Shown: piece after piece, positions 54,144-63,138 of the stretch
Numbering within the stretch: position 1 is the first letter of the stretch
Layout: each line of letters starts with the position of its first letter
The notes under the pieces: generated by a model
Told to the model about the DNA's origin: nothing
Seen by the model: only the letters and a program-made list of their open reading frames with translations
Database searches by the model: none
Made by a program: the position numbers and the translations under genes
Assembly (NCBI RefSeq): GCF_021044685.1
Contig: NZ_CP088014.1
Span: forward strand, 2,900,001 to 2,964,000
Origin: Bradyrhizobium daqingense
GTDB taxonomy: Bacteria > Pseudomonadota > Alphaproteobacteria > Rhizobiales > Xanthobacteraceae
DNA length: 64,000 bases
Direction: 5' to 3'

Positions 54144-55402
54144 TTCTTCATGCCTCCGGTGACCTGCTGTCCCTGCACCAGCTTGCCATAGACGAGCGCG
54201 AGCAGAACCGTGGCCAGCAGCAGCACCGCGCCCAACGCCGAAGCAAGGCCCCAATTGGCCGTCTCGGTCGTGTAGAGCGCGATGAAGTAGCTGATCATCT
54301 GATCGGCGGCACCGCCGACGAGGGCCGGTGTGATGTAGTAGCCGAGCGCCAGGATGAAGACGAGCAGGCTTCCCGCACCGATGCCGGGCAGGGTTTGCGG
54401 CAGGTAGATGCGCAGGAAAGCTGTGACCGGCGGCGCCCCGAGCGATGCGGCGGCACGCATGTAGGCAGGGGAGATCGCCTTCATGCTGCTGTACAGCGGC
54501 AGGATCATGAACGGCAGCAGCACGTGGGTCATCGCCACGCAGACACCGAAGCGATTGTAGATCAGGCGCAAGGGCTCGTCGATGATGCCAAGCCAGTGCA
54601 GGCTGTCGTTGACGACGCCCTTGCTCTGCAGCAGCACGATCCAGGCGCAGGTGCGGACCAGAAGCGACGTCCAGAACGGCAAGAGGACGAAGATCATCAG
54701 CAGGTTCGACCGGGCGGGCGGCAGCGTCGCCAAGAGGTAGGCGACCGGGAAGCCGAGGATCAGGCAGAGTACGGTGACGCTGAGGCTGATGAGGAAGGTG
54801 CGGGCGAAGACGTTGCGATAGATCGCCTGATCCGGCGGGGCCGAGACGATCGCGCCGTCCGCGTTCCTGACGAGGTCAAGGGCGGCCAGCAAATAGAAGC
54901 TGGTCACGGGACCACCGGCGTCCCTGATCGCGGTCCATGTCGCACGTTCGCGCCAAGCCGGGTTGATCCTGGTCAGCGTCTCCTTCGCCGTTCCTCGTTC
55001 CGGCGCGCCCTTCAGATTGCGGCCCGTGCTGGTCAGGATGGTGCGAAAGCCGTTGAGTGCGTAATTGAGCCGCTTGGCTGCGACGGCGAGGGTGCCGGCG
55101 GCGCGTGCCGCCTGGATATCACTTACCAGCGCAGCAAAGGCCTCCTCATCCGGCAGGTTCTTGCCGTCCCAGCCGGCGAGAGCAGCGATGGTGTGAGGCA
55201 GGACCTGACGCACGTCCCTGTCTTCCACCGAGCGCCACAGCATACCGGCGATGGGCCCGGCAAAGGTGAAGAGCAGGAAGACGAGCAGCGGCAGGATCAG
55301 CCCAAGTGCCTTGAACTGACGCGCGCGCTCGACGCGCTTCAATTGTCGTTTCAGCGGCATTTCGATCGACGCGTTGGCGCTGGTCGCGGACGGGGCGGTC
55401 AT
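54140..55402 (-). CDS. ABC transporter permease, polyamine type (PotB-like) with large periplasmic insertion
   Basis: A 420-residue permease, longer than the typical 280-310. TM1 is about 32-55 (ALGLILPLLVFLLFTFAGPI). A hydrophilic insertion of about 140 residues follows before the next helices (NVFARTFLISLSVTVLCLIL). The EAA loop is near residue 330 (YMRAAASLGAPPVTAFLRIY LP). The start at 55402 (MTAPSATSANAS) is preferred over an upstream ATG. It forms the channel with the 53319 subunit. Confidence 0.9.
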   Translation of the reverse strand: MTAPSATSANASIEMPLKRQLKRVERARQFKALGLILPLLVFLLFTFAGPIAGMLWRSVEDRDVRQVLPHTIAALAGWDGKNLPDEEAFAALVSDIQAARAAGTLAVAAKRLNYALNGFRTILTSTGRNLKGAPERGTAKETLTRINPAWRERATWTAIRDAGGPVTSFYLLAALDLVRNADGAIVSAPPDQAIYRNVFARTFLISLSVTVLCLILGFPVAYLLATLPPARSNLLMIFVLLPFWTSLLVRTCAWIVLLQSKGVVNDSLHWLGIIDEPLRLIYNRFGVCVAMTHVLLPFMILPLYSSMKAISPAYMRAAASLGAPPVTAFLRIYLPQTLPGIGAGSLLVFILALGYYITPALVGGAADQMISYFIALYTTETANWGLASALGAVLLLATVLLALVYGKLVQGQQVTGGMKN

Positions 55403-55440
55403 CGGGCGAGTCTCTGTGGGGAAAGGCCTGAGCAAACGCC

Positions 55441-55571
55441 TCGTCCTTCGAGACGACCGCTTCGCGGTCTCCTCAGGATGAGGCTCTCTGGCGTCGCTGC
55501 CTGCAAAGTCGCTGCCACAGACTCAGACCTCATCCTGAGGGCCCGCCATAGGCGGGCGTCTCGAAGGATGC
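55441..55571. repeat. Palindromic repeat, TCCTTCGAGACG...CAGGATGAGG family
   Basis: The left arm is CGTCCTTCGAGACGACCGC with CCTCAGGATGAGG, the right arm CCTCATCCTGAGGGCCCGCC to GGGCGTCTCGAAGGATG. Copies at 62706-62837 and 63139-63280. It lies between the binding-protein and first permease genes of the transporter. Confidence 0.85.
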
Positions 55572-55628
55572 GCCGCGCGGGAGCCATCCACCATCCTCTA
55601 CCTGCTCTAGGCGTCGGTTGCTCGCGCG

Positions 55629-56687
55629 CTACTTCGCCGCCCATTTGTTGAAGCGCTCGGTCAGGCGATCGATGTTCTCGAGCCAGAAGCCGACGTTGAT
55701 CTCGACCGCGTTCTTGATGTTGTCGGGCGCGGTCGGCAGATCCTTCAGAACGGCAGGCGCGAGCCGTCCCGCTGCGTCCTTGTTCGAGGTGCCATAGGCG
55801 ATGTTCTCCGACAGTTTCGACTGGTTCTCCGCCTTGCCGACGAAGTCCAGGAACTTGTAGGCCGCGTCCTTGTTCGGGCTGCCCTTCAGGATGACCCAGC
55901 TGTCGATGGTGAACAGCGCGCCGTCCCACACCATGCCGAAATTCTTCTTCTCGTTCTTGTTCGCGGTGTCGATGCGGCCGTTGTAGACGGAGGTCATCGC
56001 CACTTCGCCGGAGGCGAGCAATTGCGGCGGCTGGGCGCCGGCCTTCCACCAGACGATGTCGCCCTTGATGCTGTCCAGCTTCTTGAAGGCGCGATCGATG
56101 CCTTCGTCGGTCGCCAGCACCTTGTAGACGTCGTTCGGCGCGACTCCATCGGCCATCAACGCGATCTCCAGCGTGGTCTTCGGGCCCTGGCGCAAGGCGC
56201 GCTTGCCCGGAATCTTCTTGGTGTCGAAGAAGTCGGCCCAGCCTTTGGGGGCGTCCTTCAGCTTGTCCTTGTCGTAGCCGAGAACGAAATCGTAGAGGAT
56301 GGCGCCGACGCCGCATGGATTGACAGCTGGCGGGATGTAGGCGGCCTCGCCGCCGATCTTCGAATAATCCAGCTTCTCGAACAGGCCTTCTTCGCAGCCG
56401 ACCGCGAGCTCGTCGCTTTCGACCTGGACGACGTCCCAGGTGGCGGCGCCGCCCTGCACCTTGGCGCGCAACACGCCGACGCCGCCATCCCAGGATTCGT
56501 CGTTCATGGGAAGGCCGGAGGCCTTCTTGAACGGCTCGAAATAGACCTTCTTCTGGGCCTCCTGATACGCGCCGCCCCACGATACGACGGTGAGGTCACG
56601 CGCCTGCGCGGCGCTCGCGAGCGCGGCGCCGGCGCTCAATGCCGCGGCCAAGCCCAGAGCAATCTTGCCAATCTTGCGCTTCAGCAT
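55629..56687 (-). CDS. Polyamine-type ABC binding protein (PotD-like)
   Basis: A 352-residue exported solute-binding protein of the SBP_bac_8 / spermidine-putrescine family. The signal peptide is about 1-29 (IALGLAAALSAGAALASAAQ), then DLTVVSWGGAYQEAQKKVYF, VVQVESDELAVGCEEGLFEK, and IVWWKAGAQPPQLLASGEVA. The family binds polyamines, opines or related cations. The start is the ATG at 56687. Second gene of the transporter operon. Confidence 0.92.
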   Translation of the reverse strand: MLKRKIGKIALGLAAALSAGAALASAAQARDLTVVSWGGAYQEAQKKVYFEPFKKASGLPMNDESWDGGVGVLRAKVQGGAATWDVVQVESDELAVGCEEGLFEKLDYSKIGGEAAYIPPAVNPCGVGAILYDFVLGYDKDKLKDAPKGWADFFDTKKIPGKRALRQGPKTTLEIALMADGVAPNDVYKVLATDEGIDRAFKKLDSIKGDIVWWKAGAQPPQLLASGEVAMTSVYNGRIDTANKNEKKNFGMVWDGALFTIDSWVILKGSPNKDAAYKFLDFVGKAENQSKLSENIAYGTSNKDAAGRLAPAVLKDLPTAPDNIKNAVEINVGFWLENIDRLTERFNKWAAK

Positions 56688-56736
56688 GGTTTTGTCCCTT
56701 CTCTATCTAGTTGCGTTGAAATTGGTGCTGGTCGGA

Positions 56737-57846
56737 TCAGACGGGATCGAGGGCCATGCAGTCCTCGGGGCGGAAAGTGATGAACACGCTTTCACCATGG
56801 CTCAGCCTGTCATGAGCCCGCGGCTGAAGCTTGACCATGAACTCCCCGTTGCCGGCGACATCGAGCACGGCGAGCGCGTGGTCGCCGAGATAGATGGTGT
56901 TCTGCACCTTGGCCGGCAGCCGGTTCGGTCCTTCGCTGGACGTGCCGTCCAGGATGATGGAGACCCGCTCCGGCCGCACCGACAGGGAGGTCGATGCGCC
57001 CGCGCCCGAGACGTTGACAGCCCTCGCGGTCACGGCGCCGCCGCCGGCCAGCGTGACGCGGCAATAGTCCCGCTCGACCGCCTCGACGGTGCCGGAAAGC
57101 ACGTTGTTCTCCCCGATGAAGTGAGCGACGAAGCTGTTGACCGGATGCTCATACAGCGCGTCCGGCCTGTCGATTTGCTGCACGATGCCGTCGTTGAACA
57201 CGGCGATGCGGTCCGACATGGTGAGCGCTTCGCTCTGATCGTGGGTGACGTAGACGATGGTGATGCCCATCGTCTCGTGCAGCTGCTTGATCTCGAGCTG
57301 CATCTGCTCCCGCAGGCGCTTGTCCAGCGCGCCCAGCGGCTCATCCATCAGCACGAGCTGCGGGTTGAAGACCAGCGCGCGGGCCAGCGCCACGCGCTGC
57401 TGCTGGCCACCGGACAATTGCCCCGGCCGCCGGTGCGCCAGATTTTCCAGCTTGATCATGCGCAGCGCTGCCATCACGCGCTCCTGCGCTTCCGCCTTGC
57501 TGATCTTGCGAACGGACAGCGGGAAGGCGATGTTCTCCGCGATCGTCAGGTGCGGAAACAGGGCATAATTCTGGAACACCATGCCGATGTCGCGCTTGTG
57601 CGGCGGCACGTTCTTGATCGGCCGTTCCGCGAGGTAGATCTCGCCATGGGTCGGAACCTCGAAGCCAGCCAGCATCATCAGTGTGGTCGTCTTGCCCGAG
57701 CCCGACGGGCCGAGCAGGGTGATGAACTCGCCCTTCCTGATGTCGAGATCGAGGTTCTTCACCACGAGTTGCTCGCCATCATAGGTCTTCTGAATGCCGG
57801 AAAAGCGCACCAATGCCGGCGCGGGCGTCACCATGCCGGCTTCCAT
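56737..57846 (-). CDS. ABC transporter ATPase, polyamine type (PotA-like)
   Basis: A 369-residue ATPase. Walker A GPSGSGKT is at 46-53, Q-loop FQNYALFPHLT, signature LSGGQQQRVALARAL, Walker B LVLMDEPLGALD, H-loop YVTHDQSEAL, and a C-terminal TOBE domain. The start at 57846 (MEAGMVTPAPALVRF) follows AGAGGA. First gene of the transporter operon (ATPase, binding protein, permease, permease). It energises import. Confidence 0.94.
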   Translation of the reverse strand: MEAGMVTPAPALVRFSGIQKTYDGEQLVVKNLDLDIRKGEFITLLGPSGSGKTTTLMMLAGFEVPTHGEIYLAERPIKNVPPHKRDIGMVFQNYALFPHLTIAENIAFPLSVRKISKAEAQERVMAALRMIKLENLAHRRPGQLSGGQQQRVALARALVFNPQLVLMDEPLGALDKRLREQMQLEIKQLHETMGITIVYVTHDQSEALTMSDRIAVFNDGIVQQIDRPDALYEHPVNSFVAHFIGENNVLSGTVEAVERDYCRVTLAGGGAVTARAVNVSGAGASTSLSVRPERVSIILDGTSSEGPNRLPAKVQNTIYLGDHALAVLDVAGNGEFMVKLQPRAHDRLSHGESVFITFRPEDCMALDPV

Positions 57847-57942
57847 GCTCGTCCTCTCTTGCCTGCCACAGCTTAGCATCCTCGGGCGAGAATGCCAGCG
57901 GCGCAAGCGATGACGCGCGGGACCGGGGGAAGCGACGGCGCG

Positions 57943-59505
57943 CTACATTCCCGACAGCTTCGTCACTGCTACGTTCAGCGTGCCGCCGGCTTCCGCGACG
58001 ACGCGCAGCGTCTTGGAATCGAAGGCGATGTCGGCAAGCGTCAGGCTGTCGATCTTGGCATCGACCTTGAGACCGTCCTCGCTCTTCTGATAGTCGGCGA
58101 TCGCGGCGGCGATCTTCTCGCGCGCATTGGCGGCGATCGGCTTCAGATCCAGCGTTGCCTTCTGCAGCAGTGCCTGCTGCATCTGCGGCACGACGGCGCG
58201 CGCCGCGGCGCCCAGCAGGCCGAAGGCCGCCTCGGATTCCACCGCGAGCTGGATGTCGGTTAGCCGCAAGGTCTGCTGCGCCTGGTCGAGCACCGGCCGG
58301 CCCCAGATGTGCACGGTTGCTTCCGCGCCGAGGCCGAACCAGCTCTTCTTTTCCTTGGCTCGCACCAGAAGCGAGATCAGCAACTGGTTGCCCGAGGGGG
58401 TCACGTTGGCGCTCTTGACGGTGACGTCGACCGGACCGGAGCCGTCCTCGGGATAGGTGCGGCCGACCATCTGCGCCGCGATCAGCTTGTTGATCTCGGT
58501 GAAGGGCACGTCGATCGGCACGCCAATGTTCACGCCGGTGCCGGTCGGCGGCACAATGGAGATCTTGTCGGGGAATGGACAATCCGGCTTGGTCTGCGTC
58601 GAGGTCACGCGTGTCTCGGCTTCCAGGCCGAGCAGCAGCGTCACGTTCTGCGCGTCGACGCGTGGTTGCGCCGCGATCGCGCGCACCGGCTTCATCTCGA
58701 GCCACAGCGGCGGCAGCGCGGAGCCCGAGCCCTGCAGTGGGATCGAGCGACAGGCCTTGACCCATTGTGCTTTCGCATTCTCGCGCAGCGAAGGATCGTT
58801 GCGGATGCGCTCGGAAACGGCGTTGATCTGCTCGCCCACGTTCTTGTCGATCAGCGGCTTCACCTGCGCCGGCACGTTGACCTTGGCGCCGGCGACGTTG
58901 AGGTTGGTATCGCCGAGATTGACCTGGGCGCCGAGATTGGGCTCGAGATGCCAGTTGGCCGCGAGCTTCGGGCGCGAGGTGACGACGACGTTGCCCTTGA
59001 TCTCGGCGCTGGCGTTCAGATTCTTGATGTTGACCGCGCCGATCCGCTTCGCCGCATCGCCGCCGAGCACGCTGCCGAGGGCGTCACCGAGCGCGCCGGT
59101 GGCCTTCGCGGACACCGAGCCCGTCACGTTCAGCTTGCCGGAGAGCGGCGTCGAGATCGTCAGCACGTCCTTGTCGCCGGCGGCCGCCATCGGTCCGCGC
59201 ACGGCGGACCAGCCGATATCGGCGTTCTCCAGGATCTGCGAGATCGGGTTGTCGGCCTTCCCGGCGAAATTGCGCGGGGCCGCCTTCTCGGCCTGCTCGC
59301 GGATCGCCGACAGCGCGATCGCAACCGGCGCGATTACGATCGAACTCTTCGAGGCCGGCGGCAGCGGCGGCAGTTGCGCGACCGGCGGCGCCGGATTGGT
59401 CGCGCGCGGCGACAGCAGATCCATCGCCTTCAGGCTGATGAAGAACGACGCCGCGAGCACCGCGACGGCGATCAGGATCGTCCTCAGATTCAACGTCAGT
59501 CGCAT
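57943..59505 (-). CDS. DUF4403-family envelope protein
   Basis: A 520-residue protein with one N-terminal membrane anchor (about 8-28, LRTILIAVAVLAASFFISLK). A long beta-rich periplasmic part follows: SIVIAPVAIALSAIREQAEK, ISQILENADIGWSAVRGPMA, VDAQNVTLLLGLEAETRVTS, PIDVPFTEINKLIAAQMVGR and the end AEAGGTLNVAVTKLSGM. This is the DUF4403 pattern (tubular lipid-binding-like repeats). The start at 59505 places the anchor at the N-terminus. Function not established; perhaps envelope lipid handling (inference). Confidence 0.85.
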   Translation of the reverse strand: MRLTLNLRTILIAVAVLAASFFISLKAMDLLSPRATNPAPPVAQLPPLPPASKSSIVIAPVAIALSAIREQAEKAAPRNFAGKADNPISQILENADIGWSAVRGPMAAAGDKDVLTISTPLSGKLNVTGSVSAKATGALGDALGSVLGGDAAKRIGAVNIKNLNASAEIKGNVVVTSRPKLAANWHLEPNLGAQVNLGDTNLNVAGAKVNVPAQVKPLIDKNVGEQINAVSERIRNDPSLRENAKAQWVKACRSIPLQGSGSALPPLWLEMKPVRAIAAQPRVDAQNVTLLLGLEAETRVTSTQTKPDCPFPDKISIVPPTGTGVNIGVPIDVPFTEINKLIAAQMVGRTYPEDGSGPVDVTVKSANVTPSGNQLLISLLVRAKEKKSWFGLGAEATVHIWGRPVLDQAQQTLRLTDIQLAVESEAAFGLLGAAARAVVPQMQQALLQKATLDLKPIAANAREKIAAAIADYQKSEDGLKVDAKIDSLTLADIAFDSKTLRVVAEAGGTLNVAVTKLSGM

Positions 59506-59644
59506 CAATCCCCCAAGCCGCCCCACGGAGGGTTTTACAGGGCGGGCGAGGAGGGCGCTAGAGCGCACCGGTGGGGTGGAATTGGGGCGAACAGGTTAAC
59601 GGCTGCGAACGCGCTGTTGCCACACATTCGCGCCGTCGTTGGGA

Positions 59645-60283
59645 CTAGCTGCGCCGGGGACGGCGAATTGCCCGAACATTGCCGCGACCGCCGCCGCCGC
59701 AAAAAAACTGATCACCGCCGTCGGACTCCAGCCCTGAGACCCCCGTCCCCGCGGGCAGATCGAGCTGCTCGAGCACCTTGCCGGTCTCCGGGTCGATCCG
59801 TCGCACATCACTTTCCTCGTTCTCCCAGGTGCCGTGCCAGAGCTCGCCGTCGACCCAGGTCACGCCGGTCACGAAGCGCTTGCTCTCGATGGTGCGCAGG
59901 ATCTTTCCCGTTTCGGGATCGACCTGATGGATCTTGCGTTCGCGATATTGCCCGACCCAGAGCGAGCCCTCTGCCCATGCCAGGCCGGAATCGCCGCCGG
60001 CGCCAGGTGAGGGGATCGTGCCGAGCACCTTGCCGGTGGCGGCGTCGATCTTCTGGATGCGATCCTCGGCGATCTGGAACAGGTGCCGGCCGTCGAACGC
60101 CGTTCCCGCATGCGCGGCGACATCGATCGAGCGCGCGATCTTGCCATCGGCCGGATCAAGCGCGTTCAACTTGTCGCCGGACGCGAACCAGACATGCTTG
60201 CCGTCATAGGTGACGCCATGCACGGCTTCGATCCCTGCAAAGGGCCCGTATTCCCTGACGATCTCGGCGGCTGAACGCTTCAT
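59645..60283 (-). CDS. Beta-propeller (PQQ/YVTN-like) hypothetical protein
   Basis: A 212-residue soluble protein of short beta-propeller repeats: GVTYDGKHVWFASGDKLNAL, AAHAGTAFDGRHLFQIAED, LAWAEGSLWVGQYRERKIHQ and DVRRIDPETGKVLEQLDL. No signal peptide. Each blade ends in a DPxTGK-like turn that would bind a cofactor or metal only in larger family members. Start ATG at 60283. Function unknown; possibly a scaffold or lactonase-like protein. Confidence 0.8.
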   Translation of the reverse strand: MKRSAAEIVREYGPFAGIEAVHGVTYDGKHVWFASGDKLNALDPADGKIARSIDVAAHAGTAFDGRHLFQIAEDRIQKIDAATGKVLGTIPSPGAGGDSGLAWAEGSLWVGQYRERKIHQVDPETGKILRTIESKRFVTGVTWVDGELWHGTWENEESDVRRIDPETGKVLEQLDLPAGTGVSGLESDGGDQFFCGGGGRGNVRAIRRPRRS

Positions 60284-60319
60284 GTGTACGATCCCTCGTG
60301 GATGTGACCTGATTTCATC

Positions 60320-61540
60320 CTAGGTCTTCAGGAGCGGGGCGGGGAGTAACAAGCCTGTCGGGAAACCCGGAACGGGTGGCGTCATCCAGCGCCGCGCCCG
60401 GCCGTGCCCGAAAAATTGCACCTTGCTCGATCGCGCCAGCTCATCGAGCGCGCGCTGCACGGTCCGCGCGCTCGTGTCGAGCGCGAGCGCGAGCGCCGAG
60501 CTCGACCACGGCTCGCCGTCGGAAAGCAGGGCGAGGATGCCGGCGTGCTTCTCCTCGATTGGCCGCGCCAGCACGAGCACGTCTCGCGTCTTGTGCGGCG
60601 TCAGTGCAAACCCCTGTTTGGTCGCGGTGACATCCGCGAGCGGCTTGAGCTTGGCGCGCAGCCGGCCCATCTCGACCCGCAGCCGGGCACGATGCGATTC
60701 ATCGGCGTGCCTTGCCCGAAACGCCGCGGCGATCAGCGCCTCCCGGGACACGTCGGCGGGCCACGATTGCGCCAGATGCCGCGCCAGCGCGAACAGCACC
60801 GGCCGCGTTCCGAGCGATACGAAGATGCCTCCGTTGCGAACGCTGTAGTGGAAGGTGTCCACGACCAGCGCCTTGGATGCTGCCAGTGCCTCGACCTCGC
60901 CAAGCAACAGCGGACGCTCCTTGCCGCGCGCGATCAGGCGCGCCGCGGGTGTATCGAGCACGAGGCTCGCACTCTCGACCTCCGCAGCAAGCGCGGGAAT
61001 GCGGGCAAGGTGCGCCGCACCGGCTGCGCGGCCAAGCGCTGCGCGCGCCTCTTTCGTCCTCAGCCGCCTGATGGCGATGCCGGCGACCACGAGCTCGCGA
61101 ACGACCTGCGATGCCGGTGGCAAGATTAAGGCGCCGAGCTCGGCCAGCGTCCGTTCGGCTTCGTCGGGACGTCCGAGGAGGAGAAGACGGCGTGCCTCGA
61201 TGTGTCCCGCATGGGCGGCATTGGCGAGATCGCCGTGCTTTTCGAGCGTGGCGCGTGCTGCTGCGAGCGCCTTCATCGGCCAATTCAGATCGCGCGAGAC
61301 CAGCGCAATCTCAGCCTCGGCCACCACGCATCGTGCGCGCGCCACCGCCTCTCTCGGACCGAACGCGCGCGCGGCGCTGCGCAGCAACGTCTTCGCCTTC
61401 GCGAGATCGCCGAGCTGCGCCATCGCGATGCCGCGCAGCGCCAGCGACGGCGCATCGTTGCGCAGCGCAATGCGGTTCAGCGCGCCGAGCGGATCGCCGG
61501 CCTCCAGCGCACGCGCGGCGGCGGTGATCAGTGATTCCAT
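60320..61540 (-). CDS. Transcriptional regulator with helical sensor and two HTH regions
   Basis: A 406-residue protein. Residues 1-200 are TPR-like helical repeats (LRGIAMAQLGDLAKAKTLLR, NAAHAGHIEARRLLLLGRPD). Residues about 240-320 resemble an OmpR-type winged helix (SREALIAAAFRARHADESHR). Near the C-terminus a DeoR/MarR-like helix-turn-helix occurs (SSSALALALDTSARTVQRAL). The start at 61540 (MESLITAAARALEAGD) is preferred. It is divergent from the DUF899 gene across about 90 bp, which it probably controls. Confidence 0.8.
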   Translation of the reverse strand: MESLITAAARALEAGDPLGALNRIALRNDAPSLALRGIAMAQLGDLAKAKTLLRSAARAFGPREAVARARCVVAEAEIALVSRDLNWPMKALAAARATLEKHGDLANAAHAGHIEARRLLLLGRPDEAERTLAELGALILPPASQVVRELVVAGIAIRRLRTKEARAALGRAAGAAHLARIPALAAEVESASLVLDTPAARLIARGKERPLLLGEVEALAASKALVVDTFHYSVRNGGIFVSLGTRPVLFALARHLAQSWPADVSREALIAAAFRARHADESHRARLRVEMGRLRAKLKPLADVTATKQGFALTPHKTRDVLVLARPIEEKHAGILALLSDGEPWSSSALALALDTSARTVQRALDELARSSKVQFFGHGRARRWMTPPVPGFPTGLLLPAPLLKT

Positions 61541-61630
61541 GCCAATCCCGCCACACTTGTTACTCCCGCCGCGCAACCGCGCGGTGGCAGAAATCGTTGA
61601 CGGCCGAAGCAGGAGATGAGGAGAGCCATC

Positions 61631-62422
61631 ATGACATCAATTGAAAACGCAGGGACGAATGAGCAGCCCGCCATGCAGACGCCGCCGGTGGTGTCGCCGC
61701 AAGACTGGGAGGCCGCCCGTCTGCAGCTGCTCGTGAAGGAAAAGGCCCATACCCGTGCCCGCGATGCCTTGGCCGCCGAACGCCGGCGCATGCCGTGGAT
61801 GGCGGTGGACAAAACCTATGCGTTCGAGGGCCCCGGCGGCAAGGTCAGTCTGGTCGACCTATTCCAGGGCCGGCGGCAGCTGATCGTCTATCGCGCCTTC
61901 TTCGAGCCGGGCGTGTTCGGCTGGCCCGATCACGCCTGCCGGGGCTGCTCCATGGTCGCCGACCAGGTCGCCCATGTCGCGCACCTCAATGCCCGCGACA
62001 CCACGCTCGTCTTCGCCTCGCGCGCGCCGCAGGCGGACATCGCGAAGCTGAAGCAGCGGATGGGGTGGACCATGCCATGGGTCACCATCACCGACAGCTT
62101 CGATGCCGATTTCGGCGTGGACGAATGGCACGGGACGAACGTGTTCTACCGTGACGGGGACCGGGTCTTCCGCACCTATTTCGTCAAGAGCCGCGGCGAC
62201 GAGCAGATGGGCGGCACCTGGAACTACCTCGACATCACGCCGCTCGGCCGGCAGGAGGTGTGGGAGGACTCGCCGCAGGGCTATCCGCAGACCCCGACCT
62301 ACAAATGGTGGAATTGGCACGACAGCTACGCCGAAGGCGCGGCGCCCGACAAGAAATGGGTCGAGATCTCGGACGCAGGCGAGAAGGCTTTTCGCGAGGA
62401 GGCCGCGGGAGAGAGGAAATGA
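61631..62422 (+). CDS. DUF899-family thioredoxin-like protein
   Basis: A 263-residue protein of the DUF899 dithiol-disulfide oxidoreductase-like family. It has RRMPWMAVDKTYAFEGPGGK, LVDLFQGRRQLIVYRAFFEP, the CxxC-bearing loop DHACRGCSMVADQVAHVAHL, and FGVDEWHGTNVFYRDGDRVF. Start at 61631 after AGGAGAG. It likely handles thiol-disulfide chemistry or a peroxide. The next small gene starts within its stop codon (ATGA). Confidence 0.92.
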   Translation: MTSIENAGTNEQPAMQTPPVVSPQDWEAARLQLLVKEKAHTRARDALAAERRRMPWMAVDKTYAFEGPGGKVSLVDLFQGRRQLIVYRAFFEPGVFGWPDHACRGCSMVADQVAHVAHLNARDTTLVFASRAPQADIAKLKQRMGWTMPWVTITDSFDADFGVDEWHGTNVFYRDGDRVFRTYFVKSRGDEQMGGTWNYLDITPLGRQEVWEDSPQGYPQTPTYKWWNWHDSYAEGAAPDKKWVEISDAGEKAFREEAAGERK

Positions 62423-62748
62423 GCTGCTCCGTCGGCGCGGCCGCCGGCAGCCGTGATGGCGTCGCGGCCGCGCGTCATCTCGCCAGATGGCTGGGGCTGG
62501 CGGCAACGCCAACCTTCGCGATCATGGCCGCGGCGACGGCTCTGTCCGGCAGCGACGCGGCGGACACGCTCTGCGCCACCGGACACGGGTCCGTGCTGGT
62601 CGGGATGGTGCCGATGTATCTCCTGATGAGCGCGCTTCATTCGGCAGCGTGGCTGCGGCTGATTGCGGGGCGGTGGCCGCGAGGAGCTCCCGCCGGTGTG
62701 AACGCCTCGTCCTTCGAGACGCGCGCGAGGGCGCGCTCCTCAGGATGA
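62419..62748 (+). CDS. Hypothetical small membrane protein, C-terminus running into a repeat
   Basis: A 109-residue protein whose ATG overlaps the DUF899 stop (ATGA), so translational coupling is likely. Two hydrophobic stretches are visible (GLAATPTFAIMAAATALSG and GSVLVGMVPMYLLMSALHS). The last 16 residues (from NASSFETRARARSSG) are encoded by the palindromic repeat at 62706-62837, so the stop belongs to the repeat. The original C-terminus was probably different or shorter. Confidence 0.65.
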   Translation: MSCSVGAAAGSRDGVAAARHLARWLGLAATPTFAIMAAATALSGSDAADTLCATGHGSVLVGMVPMYLLMSALHSAAWLRLIAGRWPRGAPAGVNASSFETRARARSSG

Positions 62749-62837
62749 GGCTGAGCAGCACCATGCCCGTTGAAGCTGCCGCGATACACTCAGCCCTCAT
62801 CCTGAGGGCCCGCCGCAGGCGGGCGTCTCGAAGGATG
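62706..62837. repeat. Palindromic repeat, TCCTTCGAGACG...CAGGATGAGG family
   Basis: Second copy of the element at 55441. The left arm CTCGTCCTTCGAGACGCGCG and CTCAGGATGAGG face CCTCATCCTGAGGGCCCGCC and GCGTCTCGAAGGATG. Its left end provides the end of the 62419 reading frame, and its right end abuts the GIY-YIG remnant. Confidence 0.85.
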
Positions 62838-63126
62838 ATGCGATCCGCGCTTTGCCAGCTCATGAAGCCGGGCAAATCGCCCCGCATGAAAGCTTCCTTC
62901 TTGGCGCGGCTCCATTTCTTGAGCTTGCGTTCGCATTCGATCGCATCGGTAATGCGATCGAACCATTGAGAGAAGATGAGGGGTCACGGGGCGACGCGAC
63001 TTTGTGTAGCCCTCGAACGCACCAGCATTATGCTGCGCGACCCTGATTTCGAGCTCGGTGCGCGTCGTGCCGATAGTAGCTGCCGTCGGCGCATCTGAGA
63101 ATGTAGAGGTACGCTCCTTCAGTCAT
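62838..63126 (-). pseudogene. Decayed GIY-YIG endonuclease gene with two frameshifts
   Basis: From an ATG at 63126 the minus strand reads MTEGAYLYILRCADGSYY, the GIY-YIG opening. A 2-bp loss near 63072 shifts frame, after which VGTTRTELEIRVAQHNAGAF and EGYTKSRRPVT follow. A 1-bp gain in a run of C near 62981 shifts again, and the rest is LIFSQWFDRITDAIECERKL, then KKWSRAKKEAFMRGDLPGFM and SWQSAD. The frame then runs into the repeat with no native stop. Together the pieces give a near-complete single-domain GIY-YIG protein of about 95 residues. Confidence 0.85.
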
Positions 63127-63138
63127 CCTGAACGCCCC

